From: Pseudomonas protegens | GTDB taxonomy: Bacteria; Pseudomonadota; Gammaproteobacteria; Pseudomonadales; Pseudomonadaceae | Length of the DNA: 64,000 nucleotides | Direction of reading: 5' to 3' | Assembly (NCBI RefSeq): GCF_013407925.2 | Contig: NZ_CP060201.1 | Location: forward strand, 3,410,001 to 3,474,000 | Shown here: piece after piece, positions 56,292-64,000 of the stretch | Layout: each line of letters opens with the position of its first letter | Numbering within the stretch: position 1 is the first letter of the stretch | The notes under the pieces: model-generated | What the model saw: the letters and a program-made list of their open reading frames with translations, nothing else | Told to the model about the DNA's origin: nothing | The model's database searches: none | Translations under genes and position numbers: made by a program

Positions 56292-56534
56292 ATGAACGGC
56301 TTGAGCGATGTGCGGCTGTCGTTACGCGGTCAGGAGCTGGAGGCGGAGCATGAAGGATCGGCGGCGGCTCTGCCGCGCAGCACGCCATCGGGCTTGAGCA
56401 CCTGGGGTCTGTACTGGCATCGGCTGCGCACCCGCAAGGCATTGCTGGAGCTGACCGCCGAGCAGCTGCGCGATGTCGGATTGAACCCTGAGCAAGCGCG
56501 GGCCGAGGGCCTCAAGCCATTCTGGCGTCTGTGA
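56292..56534 (+). CDS. DUF1127-domain small protein
   Basis: An 80-residue protein with a C-terminal DUF1127 domain (WHRLRTRKALLELTAEQLRD, then VGLNPEQARAEGLKPFW), rich in Arg and Leu. Start ATG 56292 (MNGLSDVRL) has GGAG at 8 bases; an ATG two codons upstream is too close to it. DUF1127 proteins are small, sometimes RNA-binding, regulators in other bacteria. Its divergence from the MocR gene suggests it is that regulator's target. Confidence 0.85.
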   Translation: MNGLSDVRLSLRGQELEAEHEGSAAALPRSTPSGLSTWGLYWHRLRTRKALLELTAEQLRDVGLNPEQARAEGLKPFWRL

Positions 56535-56561
56535 CCGGCGGCGCTTGGCTGACGCTGGCCG

Positions 56562-57854
56562 TCAGACCAGCTCCTTCAGGCGATGCCAGAGCATGCCCAG
56601 GGCCAGCAGCGGCGAGCGCAGGTGCTTGCCGCCGGGGAAGGTGATGTGTGGCACCTTGGCGAACAGGTCGAAGCCGCCGCCGTGCTGACCGCTGATGGCC
56701 TCGCCCAGCAGTTTGCCCGCCAGGTGGGTGGCATTCAGGCCGTGGCCGGAATAGGCCTGGGCGTAATACACATTGGGCTGGTCCTTGAGGCGGCCGATCT
56801 GCGGCAGGCGGTTGGCACCGATGCCGATCATGCCGCCCCATTGATAGTCGATCTTCACTGCGGCCAGTTGCGGGAACACCGCCAGCATCTTTGGCCGCAT
56901 GTAGGCGGCGATGTCCTTGGGGTCGCGTCCCGAGTAGTGGCAGGCACCGCCGAACAGCAGGCGCCGGTCGGCCGAGAGTCGGTAGTAGTCCAGGGCCACG
57001 CGCTGGTCGCAGACGGCCATGTTCTGTGGCAGCAGTTCCCGGGCCTGGGCCGGGCTCAAGGGCTCGGTGGCAATGATGTAGCTGCCGGCCGGGAGCACTT
57101 TGCCCCCCAGTTGCGGATTGAGGTCGTTGAGGTAGGCGTTGCAGCCCAGGACCAGGGTCTTGGCGCGAACCGTGCCCCGGGCGCTGTGCACCTTGACCTC
57201 GGAACCGTAGTCGATGCGGGTGACGGCCGAGTGCTCGAACAGGCGCACGCCCATCTGCTGCGCCGCCCGGGCTTCGCCCAGGGCCAGGTTGAGCGGGTGC
57301 AGATGGCCCGAGCCCATGTCGATCAGGCCGCCAACGTAGCGCTTGGAACCCACCACGCTGTGCATCTCATCGGCCTGCAACAGGCGGGTTTGATGGCGAT
57401 AGCCCAGGCTGCGCAGTTCCTCGGCGTCTGCGGCGAAGCCTTCAAGGTCCGCCGGCTTGTTGGCCAGGTCGCAGTAGCCCCAGGTCAGGTCACAGGGGAT
57501 CTGCAGGCGCTCGATGCGCTGGCGGACGATGTCCACGGCTTCCAGGCCCATGAGTTTCATCTGTCGCACACCGTCGCTGCCGATCACCTTGGTGAACTGC
57601 TCCAGGCCGTGGCCGACCCCGCGAATCAGTTGTCCGCCGTTGCGCCCACTGGCGCCCCAGCCGATCTTGCGGGCTTCCAGCAGGACCACGTTGAACCCGC
57701 GCTCGGCCAGTTCCAGCGCGGTATTGAGCCCGGAGAACCCGCCGCCGACCACGCAGACATCGGCCGTCAGCTCGCCCGCCAGGGCCGGATAGTCGGGCTG
57801 CGGCAGGCTGCTGGCGGCGTAATAGGAGGCGGCGTGCTGAGGGCTGGCGGGCAT
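56562..57854 (-). CDS. FAD-dependent amine oxidoreductase (PuuB/PauB-like)
   Basis: A 430-residue DAO-family flavoprotein. The FAD Rossmann motif VVGGGFSGLNTALELAERG is at about residues 34-52, followed by GWGASGRNGGQL, typical of gamma-glutamylputrescine oxidoreductases. It would oxidise a (gamma-glutamylated) polyamine to the aldehyde handled by the KauB-type dehydrogenase. Start MPASPQHAASYY at 57854 fits the family; the upstream frame is non-homologous. A copy of the AAAATGCAC-x2-AGCA motif lies at 57883-57897, 29 bases upstream. Confidence 0.9.
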   Translation of the reverse strand: MPASPQHAASYYAASSLPQPDYPALAGELTADVCVVGGGFSGLNTALELAERGFNVVLLEARKIGWGASGRNGGQLIRGVGHGLEQFTKVIGSDGVRQMKLMGLEAVDIVRQRIERLQIPCDLTWGYCDLANKPADLEGFAADAEELRSLGYRHQTRLLQADEMHSVVGSKRYVGGLIDMGSGHLHPLNLALGEARAAQQMGVRLFEHSAVTRIDYGSEVKVHSARGTVRAKTLVLGCNAYLNDLNPQLGGKVLPAGSYIIATEPLSPAQARELLPQNMAVCDQRVALDYYRLSADRRLLFGGACHYSGRDPKDIAAYMRPKMLAVFPQLAAVKIDYQWGGMIGIGANRLPQIGRLKDQPNVYYAQAYSGHGLNATHLAGKLLGEAISGQHGGGFDLFAKVPHITFPGGKHLRSPLLALGMLWHRLKELV

Positions 57855-58002
57855 GGAAAGCGTCCTGATTGTGGCGTCTGGAAAAATGCACGGAGCATAA
57901 GCCGGGGCTTTCCGTCGCGGCAACCGCGGGACGCCCGGCCCTGTCTGCTGCGGGGCATTTGAGGCAGAATCCACGGCTGTTCCCGTCCCGGTAGCCTTTT
58001 TC

Positions 58003-58356
58003 ATGAGCTGTAACCGTCAAATCGTCCGCAGCCTGCGTCAGCAGATTCCGTCTTTCGAGTGCGTTCCTGGTTGCCACGACTGCTGCGGCCCGGTGACCAC
58101 CTCGCCGGAGGAAATGTCCCGCCTGCCACGCAAGACTGCTGCCGAGCAGGAGGCCGCCATGGACGAGCTCAACTGTGTGCACCTGGGACCCAACGGCTGC
58201 ACGGTGTATGACGAGCGTCCGCTGATCTGTCGTCTGTTCGGCACCACGCCGAGCCTGCCGTGCCCCAATGGTCGGCGCCCGGTGGAGATGATCCATCCCC
58301 GGGTCGAAAAACAGATTCACGATTACATGGCCAGCAATCGCCAGGTCCTGGTCTAG
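58003..58356 (+). CDS. YkgJ-family cysteine-cluster protein
   Basis: A 117-residue protein with eight or more cysteines in the YkgJ (UPF0153) pattern: ECVPGCHDCCGP, then NCVHLGPNGCTVYDERPLIC and a late CPNG. These probably bind a metal or Fe-S cluster. Function unknown. It is divergent from the FAD oxidoreductase gene and is followed by a REP unit. Confidence 0.88.
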   Translation: MSCNRQIVRSLRQQIPSFECVPGCHDCCGPVTTSPEEMSRLPRKTAAEQEAAMDELNCVHLGPNGCTVYDERPLICRLFGTTPSLPCPNGRRPVEMIHPRVEKQIHDYMASNRQVLV

Positions 58357-58369
58357 CCCGCCACAGCTG

Positions 58370-58392
58370 GTAGGCGCCGGCTTGCCGGCGAA
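58370..58392. repeat. Single REP unit
   Basis: GTAGGCGCCGGCTTGCCGGC plus GAA, one base different from the REP arms at 25678 and 41868. It lies between convergent genes. Confidence 0.8.
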
Positions 58393-58418
58393 AGCGTCCT
58401 GGACCGGCGCCCCTTATC

Positions 58419-58907
58419 TCAATCCGGAATCGGCAGGCTCAGGCTCTCCTTCACCTCTTCCATGACGATGTAGCTCTTGGATTCCCGCACATGGGGCAGC
58501 TTGAGCAGGATGTCCCCCAGCAGCTTGCGGTACGACGCCATCTCCGAGATCCGCGCCTTGACCAGATAGTCGAAGTCGCCGGACACCAGATGGCACTCCA
58601 GCACGTGGGGCAGCTTCAGCACCGCCCGGCGAAATTCCTCGAAGGTATCGCCGGACTTGTAGTCCAGGCTGATCTCGACAAACACCAGCAGGCTGCCCTT
58701 CAAGTGCTGCGGGTTGAGCCGGGCGTTGTAGCCCATGATGATTCCCTCGCGCTCCAGGCGGCGCACTCGCTCGGTGCAGGGGGTGGTGGACAGTCCGACC
58801 CGCTCCCCCAGCTCGGTGAAGGAAATGCGTCCATCGGCCTGGAGAATCCGCAGGATATTGCGATCTATCTTGTCCAGGGCACGACGAGTCTGATGATTGG
58901 TGCGCAT
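58419..58907 (-). CDS. dadR: Lrp/AsnC-type regulator DadR
   Basis: A 162-residue Lrp-family regulator: N-terminal helix-turn-helix (about 14-60; LDKIDRNILRILQADGRISF, GLSTTPCTERVRRLE) and a C-terminal RAM ligand domain. Its position divergent from dadA identifies it as DadR, the alanine-responsive activator of dadAX in Pseudomonas. Start MRTNHQTRRALDK at 58907. The divergent region contains the palindrome CGAGAATTCTCG (58940-58951). Confidence 0.93.
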   Translation of the reverse strand: MRTNHQTRRALDKIDRNILRILQADGRISFTELGERVGLSTTPCTERVRRLEREGIIMGYNARLNPQHLKGSLLVFVEISLDYKSGDTFEEFRRAVLKLPHVLECHLVSGDFDYLVKARISEMASYRKLLGDILLKLPHVRESKSYIVMEEVKESLSLPIPD

Positions 58908-59064
58908 AGGGGATGCCCCTCCGTGAAAAGCGATATTGCCGAGAATTCTCGCCAAATATAGGCGGTTATATAGTGAAAATCACTGCTCAATGTTTCTTAC
59001 ACTGCGCCCATCTTTGCTCTGAATAACAAACGTCAGCGGTCATGCCGCGATGAGGGAAATGAAA
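58908..59064. promoter_or_regulatory. dadR-dadA divergent control region
   Basis: A 157-bp AT-rich gap with the perfect 12-base palindrome CGAGAATTCTCG (58940-58951) within the longer GCCGAGAATTCTCGCC, plus AT-rich stretches GGTTATATAG and CCAAATATAG. These fit Lrp-type binding, but no motif was measured. Confidence 0.5.
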
Positions 59065-60366
59065 ATGCGCGTTCTGGTCTTGGGCAGTGGTGTTATCGGA
59101 ACTACCAGTGCCTATTACCTGGCCCGGGCCGGGTTTGAAGTGACAGTGGTGGACCGCCAGCCGGCTGCAGCCATGGAAACCAGCTTCGCCAACGCCGGTC
59201 AGGTATCGCCGGGCTATGCCTCGCCCTGGGCAGCCCCGGGCGTGCCGCTCAAGGCCATCAAGTGGCTGCTGCAACGCCACGCGCCGCTGGCGATCAAGGC
59301 CACCGCCGATATCGATCAATACCTGTGGATGGCGCAGATGCTGCGCAACTGCACTGCCAGCCGCTATGCAGTAAACAAAGAGCGCATGGTGCGCCTGTCC
59401 GAATACAGCCGTGACTGCCTCGACGAGCTGCGGGCGGAAACCGGCATCGCCTACGAAGGCCGCAGCCTGGGTACCACCCAGCTGTTCCGCACCCAGGCGC
59501 AACTGGATGGCGCAGCCAAGGACATCGCCGTGCTCAAGGAGTCCGGCGTGCCGTTTGAACTGCTGGACCGCGAAGGCATCGCCCGGGTCGAGCCGGCCCT
59601 GGCCAGCGTCACCGATATCCTCGCCGGTGCCCTGCGCCTGCCCAACGACCAGACTGGCGACTGCCAGATCTTCACCACGCGCCTGGCGGAAATGGCCGCC
59701 AAGCTGGGTGTGGAATTCCGTTTTGGCCAGGACATTCAGCGCATCGACTTCGCCGGTGACCGGATCAATGGCGTGTGGATCGACGGCAAGCTGGAAACCG
59801 CCGACCGCTACGTGCTGGCCCTGGGCAGCTATTCGCCACAACTGCTCAAGCCGCTGGGCATCAAGGCCCCGGTGTACCCGCTCAAGGGTTACTCGCTGAC
59901 CGTGCCGATCACCAACCCGGCCATGGCCCCGACTTCGACCATCCTCGACGAAACCTACAAGGTCGCGATCACCCGTTTCGACAATCGCATCCGGGTTGGC
60001 GGCATGGCTGAGATCGCCGGTTTTGACCTGTCGCTGAACCCGCGCCGGCGTGAAACGCTGGAGATGATCGTCAACGATCTCTATCCTCAGGGCGGCGATC
60101 TGTCCCAGGCCAGTTTCTGGACCGGCCTGCGTCCAACCACCCCGGACGGCACACCGATTGTTGGCTCGACGCCGTTCAAGAACCTGTTCCTCAACACCGG
60201 TCACGGCACCCTTGGCTGGACCATGGCTTGCGGTTCCGGTCGTTTGCTGGCGGATCTGATGGCCAAGAAAAAGCCGCAGATCAGCGCCGAAGGCCTCGAT
60301 ATTTCCCGTTATGGCAACCCTCAGGAGTCAGCTAAACATGTCAATCCAGCGCCAGCTCACCAATGA
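59065..60366 (+). CDS. dadA: D-amino acid dehydrogenase small subunit DadA
   Basis: A 433-residue membrane-associated FAD enzyme that oxidises D-alanine and other D-amino acids to imino/2-oxo acids and feeds electrons to the respiratory chain. The FAD site [18 protein letters not shown] is at residues 6-23, followed by the conserved [17 protein letters not shown]. The ATG at 59065 ([10 protein letters not shown]) was chosen over upstream ATGs in the same frame. Its last 29 bases overlap the downstream Rid gene. Confidence 0.97.
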   Translation: MRVLVLGSGVIGTTSAYYLARAGFEVTVVDRQPAAAMETSFANAGQVSPGYASPWAAPGVPLKAIKWLLQRHAPLAIKATADIDQYLWMAQMLRNCTASRYAVNKERMVRLSEYSRDCLDELRAETGIAYEGRSLGTTQLFRTQAQLDGAAKDIAVLKESGVPFELLDREGIARVEPALASVTDILAGALRLPNDQTGDCQIFTTRLAEMAAKLGVEFRFGQDIQRIDFAGDRINGVWIDGKLETADRYVLALGSYSPQLLKPLGIKAPVYPLKGYSLTVPITNPAMAPTSTILDETYKVAITRFDNRIRVGGMAEIAGFDLSLNPRRRETLEMIVNDLYPQGGDLSQASFWTGLRPTTPDGTPIVGSTPFKNLFLNTGHGTLGWTMACGSGRLLADLMAKKKPQISAEGLDISRYGNPQESAKHVNPAPAHQ

Positions 60367-60691
60367 GCGCATGAGTCAGGTCGTCGTTCACAGCGGTACG
60401 GTGTATCTGTCCGGGCAGGTCGGCGATGACATGAGTGCCGGGATCGAACAGCAAACCCGGGAGACCCTGGCCAACATCGAACGTCTGCTGGACCTGGCTG
60501 GCACCGACAAAAGCAAGCTGCTGTCGGTGACCATCTACCTCAAGGACATCGATGCTCATTTCGAAGGCATGAACAGTGTCTGGGACCAGTGGCTGCCAAA
60601 AGGCGTGGCACCGGCCCGGGCCACCGTAGAAGCCAAGCTCTGCGAGCCGGAAATCCTCATTGAGCTTTCCGTGGTGGCTGCTCTGCCTTAA
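60338..60691 (+). CDS. Rid-family deaminase linked to dadA
   Basis: A 117-residue Rid-family protein ([20 protein letters not shown]). The active-site arginine region [10 protein letters not shown] is present, but the C-terminal segment differs from archetypal RidA, suggesting another Rid subgroup. AGGAG lies about 11 bases upstream, inside dadA, so the two are co-translated. It probably hydrolyses the imino acid released by DadA. Confidence 0.92.
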   Translation: MSIQRQLTNERMSQVVVHSGTVYLSGQVGDDMSAGIEQQTRETLANIERLLDLAGTDKSKLLSVTIYLKDIDAHFEGMNSVWDQWLPKGVAPARATVEAKLCEPEILIELSVVAALP

Positions 60692-60783
60692 GCGACAAGA
60701 TCCCTCTCCCGGTGCCGGTGGCGGCCAGCCGTCATCCAGCACCGGTTTTTTATTCCCCCATGACCGCCTAGAAGTCTGCCGCC

Positions 60784-61857
60784 ATGCGTCCTGCCCGTGC
60801 CCTGATCGATCTCCAAGCCCTGCGTCACAACTACCAACTGGCCCGTGAAGTTTCGGGTGTCCGCGCCCTTGCGGTGATCAAGGCCGATGCCTACGGTCAT
60901 GGCGCCGTGCGTTGCGCCCAGGCGCTGGAGGCCGAGGCCGACGGTTTTGCCGTGGCCTGCATCGAAGAGGCCCTGGAGCTGCGCGCCGCCGGTATTCGTG
61001 CGCCGATCCTGCTGCTGGAAGGTTTCTTTGAAGCCTCGGAGCTGGCGCTGATCGTCGAGCATGATTTCTGGTGCGTGGTGCATTCCCTGTGGCAGCTGGA
61101 AGCGATCGAGCAGACCGCCGTGGCCAAGCCGCTGACGGTCTGGCTCAAGCTGGATTCGGGCATGCACCGGGTTGGCCTGCATCCCAAGGACTATCAGGCG
61201 GCCTACCAGCGCCTGCAGGCCAGCGGCAAGGTCGAGAAGATTGTGCTGATGAGCCACTTCGCCCGCGCTGACGAGCTGGACTGCCCGCGCAGCAGCGAGC
61301 AGGTCGCGGTATTCGAGGCGGCGCGTCAGGGGCTGGGGGCTGAAATCAGCTTGCGCAACTCGCCGGCGGTCATGGGCTGGCCGAGCGTGCCCAGTGACTG
61401 GGTGCGTCCCGGCATCATGCTTTATGGCGCCACGCCGTTCGAAGAAAACAACTCCGTGGCCGAGCGGTTGCAGCCGGTCATGACCCTGGAATCCAAGGTG
61501 ATCTGCGTGCGTGAGCTGCCCGCCGGCGAGCCGGTGGGCTACGGCGCCAAGTTCATCACCGACAAGCCGATGCGCATCGGCGTGGTCGCCATGGGTTATG
61601 CCGACGGCTATCCGCGTCATGCGCCGACCGGCACGCCGGTGCTGGTGGACGGCCAGCGCAGCCGCCTGCTGGGCCGCGTATCCATGGATATGCTGTGTGT
61701 CGACCTGACGGATGTACCGCAGGCCGGGCTGGGTTCCAGCGTGGAATTGTGGGGCAAGAACATCCTCGCCAGCGAGGTTGCCCTGGCCGCCGGGACCATC
61801 CCTTATCAGCTGTTCTGCAACCTGCGCCGGGTGCCCCTGGTGTACCGCGAAGGCTGA
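60784..61857 (+). CDS. dadX: Alanine racemase, catabolic type DadX
   Basis: A 357-residue PLP-dependent alanine racemase interconverting L- and D-alanine. The PLP lysine is Lys33 (KADAYGHG) and the catalytic tyrosine is Tyr253 (VGYGAKF). The position after dadA and the Rid gene marks it as the catabolic DadX that supplies D-alanine to DadA. The 92-base gap before it is short and without obvious terminator, so the three genes likely form one operon. Confidence 0.96.
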   Translation: MRPARALIDLQALRHNYQLAREVSGVRALAVIKADAYGHGAVRCAQALEAEADGFAVACIEEALELRAAGIRAPILLLEGFFEASELALIVEHDFWCVVHSLWQLEAIEQTAVAKPLTVWLKLDSGMHRVGLHPKDYQAAYQRLQASGKVEKIVLMSHFARADELDCPRSSEQVAVFEAARQGLGAEISLRNSPAVMGWPSVPSDWVRPGIMLYGATPFEENNSVAERLQPVMTLESKVICVRELPAGEPVGYGAKFITDKPMRIGVVAMGYADGYPRHAPTGTPVLVDGQRSRLLGRVSMDMLCVDLTDVPQAGLGSSVELWGKNILASEVALAAGTIPYQLFCNLRRVPLVYREG

Positions 61858-61989
61858 GATTACGCGGCCTGTACCGAAAGTCGCCTGCCTTTGGGGGAAT
61901 CGGGACCAAGTGTTGTAAATACTGAACGCTGTCGCCATGATAACGCTCAATTACAACAACGCCTGATTCCCGCCTAGGAGGCTGCCGCA

Positions 61990-62538
61990 TTGGACGTCGG
62001 TGAACGACTGCAATCCATCCGTAAACTGAAAGGTCTTTCCCAGCGTGAGCTCGCCAAGCGTGCGGGCGTCACCAACAGCACCATTTCAATGATCGAAAAG
62101 AACAGCGTCAGTCCTTCGATCAGCTCGCTGCGAAAGGTGCTGGGTGGCATTCCCATGTCCATGGTCGAGTTCTTTTCCGAGGAAATCCTCCAGGAAACGC
62201 CTTCTCAGATCGTCTACAAGGCTCATGAACTGATCGACATCTCCGATGGCGCGGTCACCATGAAGCTGGTGGGCCGCGCTCATCCGAGCCGCGCCATTGC
62301 CTTCCTCAACGAGATCTATCCGCCGGGAGCCGACACGGGCGAAGAGATGCTCACCCATGACGGCGAAGAAACCGGGATTCTTCTCGAAGGCCGCCTGGAG
62401 CTGGTGGTGGGGCTGGAAACCTTTGTCCTCGAAGCCGGTGACAGCTACTACTTTGAGAGTACGAAGCCGCATCGTTTCCGTAATCCGTTCGATGTTCCGG
62501 CGCGACTAATCAGCGCAGCCACTCCGGCGAACTTCTAG
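61990..62538 (+). CDS. pauR: XRE/cupin regulator, PauR/PuuR type
   Basis: A 182-residue regulator: N-terminal XRE helix-turn-helix (about 5-60; LSQRELAKRAGVTNSTISMI) and a C-terminal cupin (about 105-178; MLTHDGEETGILLEGRLEL). In Pseudomonas the PauR homologue in this position represses polyamine catabolism genes. The start is TTG: AGGAGG lies 8 bases upstream, and the next in-frame ATG (residue 34) would remove half of the DNA-binding domain. Confidence 0.9.
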   Translation: MDVGERLQSIRKLKGLSQRELAKRAGVTNSTISMIEKNSVSPSISSLRKVLGGIPMSMVEFFSEEILQETPSQIVYKAHELIDISDGAVTMKLVGRAHPSRAIAFLNEIYPPGADTGEEMLTHDGEETGILLEGRLELVVGLETFVLEAGDSYYFESTKPHRFRNPFDVPARLISAATPANF

Positions 62539-62707
62539 CTCAAGAGGCGTCCTGCAAGGCTTGCAGTGCAGCTCCAGCGACATTTTGCCGCGAATAAGAC
62601 CCCTTCGACTTTGGGGTTGTTTCAGTGTGGCGGGCTAACCGTTATACTTTCGCCCGCCTGCGAAACCGTGGCCGCAGGCGTGACTAGCCACCATTGAGGG
62701 TGTACGC

Positions 62708-63136
62708 GTGAACCTAATTATGAAAATGCTGGCCGCACCAGCAACCGTATTGGCCCTTTGGGCAGTCAGCGCTCAAGCTGCGACTAATGACGACATTGCC
62801 AAGCGCCTTGAGCCTGTCGGCCAGGTCTGCGTCCAGGGGCAGGAATGCAAGGGTATGGAAGTGGCCACCGCTGCCGGCGGTGGTGGTGGCGCGAAGTCCC
62901 CGGATGACGTGATTGCCAAGCACTGCAACGCTTGCCACGGCACTGGCCTGTTGGGCGCACCGAAAATCGGTGACACCGCGGCCTGGAAAGAGCGCGCCGA
63001 TCACCAGGGCGGCCTCGACGGCATCCTGGCCAAGGCCATCACCGGGATCAACGCCATGCCGCCTAAGGGCACCTGCGCCGACTGCACCGATGACGAGCTC
63101 AAAGGCGCGATCCAGAAGATGTCCGGTTTGAAATAA
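62708..63136 (+). CDS. Cytochrome c5
   Basis: A 142-residue secreted class I cytochrome c. A signal peptide is cleaved after about residue 24 (SAQA-ATN). The haem motif CNACH has Cys73, Cys76 and His77; Met117 (NAMPPKG) is the probable axial ligand. An extra pair Cys123/Cys126 (GTCADC) is the cytochrome c5 disulphide, and Cys41/Cys47 add a further pair in the longer N-terminus. GTG start at 62708, 7 bases after GAGGG; the ATG at 62720 lacks a Shine-Dalgarno. Confidence 0.93.
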   Translation: MNLIMKMLAAPATVLALWAVSAQAATNDDIAKRLEPVGQVCVQGQECKGMEVATAAGGGGGAKSPDDVIAKHCNACHGTGLLGAPKIGDTAAWKERADHQGGLDGILAKAITGINAMPPKGTCADCTDDELKGAIQKMSGLK

Positions 63137-63153
63137 GCCGCCATCTGCAGCGA

Positions 63154-63180
63154 AAAAGCCGCTTAAGAGCGGCTTTTTTG
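63154..63180 (+). terminator. Rho-independent terminator of cytochrome c5
   Basis: Stem AGCCGCT/AGCGGCT (63158-63164 and 63169-63175) with loop TAAG, preceded by an A-run and followed by six T residues. Confidence 0.93.
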
Positions 63181-63272
63181 TGGGCGCAATTCGCCTTGCG
63201 CACTGTTCAATGCAGCAAACTCCCGGCAAGCTCGGTCCAACCTCAATTCATGGACGGTCCCCGGAGGGTCAG

Positions 63273-64000
63273 ATGCTGCAATCCTGTTCTATCGAGCATG
63301 CGGTAGATGAAGTGCTTGCCCGTTTGCCGCAACACATTCATATGGGCATGCCCCTGGGTCTGGGCAAACCCAACCGTTTCGCCAACGCCCTGTACCGGCG
63401 CATTGCCCAGTTGCCGGAGCGCCAGCTGACCATCTACACCGCCTTGAGCCTGGGCCGTCCGGCCCTGGGCGACGGTTTGCAGAAGCGTTTTCTCGAGCCC
63501 TTTGTCGAGCGGGTATTCGGCGATTACCCGGAACTGGACTTTCTCGCCGATCTGCATCGCGACAGCCTGCCGGCGAACATTCGTGTCCAGCAGTTCTTCA
63601 TGCAGCCCGGCAGCCTGTTGCACAGCGACCTGGCGCAGCAGGACTACGTCAGTAGCAACTACAGCCACGCCGCCCGGGACATCAACGCCGCCGGCCTGAA
63701 CCTGGTGGCGCAACTGCTGGCCCGCGACCCGCACCACCCCGAACGCCTGAGCCTGAGCTGTAACCCGGACATCACCCTCGACCTGCTGCCGATGATCGCC
63801 AAGCGCCGTGCGGCGGGGGAGACCATCCTGATCCTCGGCCAGGTCCACAGCGACCTGCCGTACATGCCGGGGGACAGCGAAATCGACGCCGCGGATCTGG
63901 ACCTGCTGATCGACGCCGAAGAACGCAGCACCCTGTTCTCCACGCCGAACATGCCGGTGGGCATTCAGGATCATTGCATCGGCCTGCATGCCAGCACCCT
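63273..64000 (+). CDS. Acetyl-CoA hydrolase/transferase-family protein, 5' part
   Basis: The frame is open from ATG 63273 to the window end (242 codons). It begins MLQSCSIEHAVDEVLARLP and continues with HIHMGMPLGLGKPNRF, features of acetyl-CoA hydrolase/CoA-transferase-like proteins in Pseudomonas; the segment QQDYVSSNYSHAARDINAAG is also typical. GGAGGG lies a few bases upstream. The C-terminal half with the presumed catalytic region is outside the window, so activity cannot be judged. Confidence 0.85.
   Translation, partial: MLQSCSIEHAVDEVLARLPQHIHMGMPLGLGKPNRFANALYRRIAQLPERQLTIYTALSLGRPALGDGLQKRFLEPFVERVFGDYPELDFLADLHRDSLPANIRVQQFFMQPGSLLHSDLAQQDYVSSNYSHAARDINAAGLNLVAQLLARDPHHPERLSLSCNPDITLDLLPMIAKRRAAGETILILGQVHSDLPYMPGDSEIDAADLDLLIDAEERSTLFSTPNMPVGIQDHCIGLHAST

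Overview
This 64 kb window is GC-rich, densely coding chromosomal DNA from a Pseudomonas, most likely of the fluorescens lineage (P. protegens or P. chlororaphis type). That placement rests on the gene families (Crc, DadR/DadA/DadX, an AlgC-type phosphomannomutase next to ArgB, PauR-type regulator), on a gene order that matches what I remember of the P. aeruginosa PA5300-PA5347 region read backwards, and on GTAGGAGCCGGCTTGCCGGCGAA-type REP repeats. No rRNA, tRNA, insertion sequence, prophage or CRISPR array was seen.

Region 1 (1-25.1 kb) is a nearly complete H1-type type VI secretion system (T6SS) in two divergent operons around a 393-bp AT-rich control region. Leftward: tssA, tssB, tssC, hcp, tssE, tssF, tssG and the first codons of clpV (tssH), cut by the window edge. 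Rightward: fha (tagH), tssJ, tssK, tssL, tssM, tagF, pppA, ppkA, tagT, tagS, tagR, tagQ. This is the full sheath, baseplate and membrane-complex set plus the threonine-phosphorylation control circuit: TagQRST sensing envelope stress, kinase PpkA, phosphatase PppA, FHA-domain target, and TagF as brake. VgrG, PAAR and effector/immunity genes are not in the window and presumably lie left of clpV. Most junctions overlap by 1-8 bases. The exception is hcp, which sits between two large stem-loops.

Region 2 (25.2-39 kb) is housekeeping: an SCP2-like small protein, an HDOD protein, recG, oxyR, a tonB-exbD-exbB iron-transport energising operon, an SDR-fold protein, a lipoprotein, ridA, spoT, rpoZ, gmk and yicC. 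The last genes join the stringent response (SpoT, omega subunit, guanylate kinase) to RNA metabolism.

Region 3 (39-49.7 kb) holds rph, a small membrane protein, crc (carbon catabolite repression), pyrE, argB, algC, dut, coaBC, radC, an orphan peptide-binding protein and the ribosomal genes rpmB and rpmG.

Region 4 (49.7-63 kb) handles amine and D-alanine metabolism: a cupin, a KauB/PauC-type aldehyde dehydrogenase, an MFS transporter, a phospholipase D-like lipoprotein, a MocR regulator facing a DUF1127 gene, a FAD amine oxidoreductase, a YkgJ-like protein, then dadR, dadA, a Rid protein, dadX (alanine racemase) and a PauR-type XRE/cupin regulator. Cytochrome c5 and a truncated acetyl-CoA hydrolase/transferase gene end the window.

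No wholly new system was found. The best leads are regulatory: stem-loops flanking hcp, a GGA-rich T-tract leader before fha, a 15-base motif shared by two unlinked amine-catabolism genes, and a large palindrome in the MocR/DUF1127 promoter.
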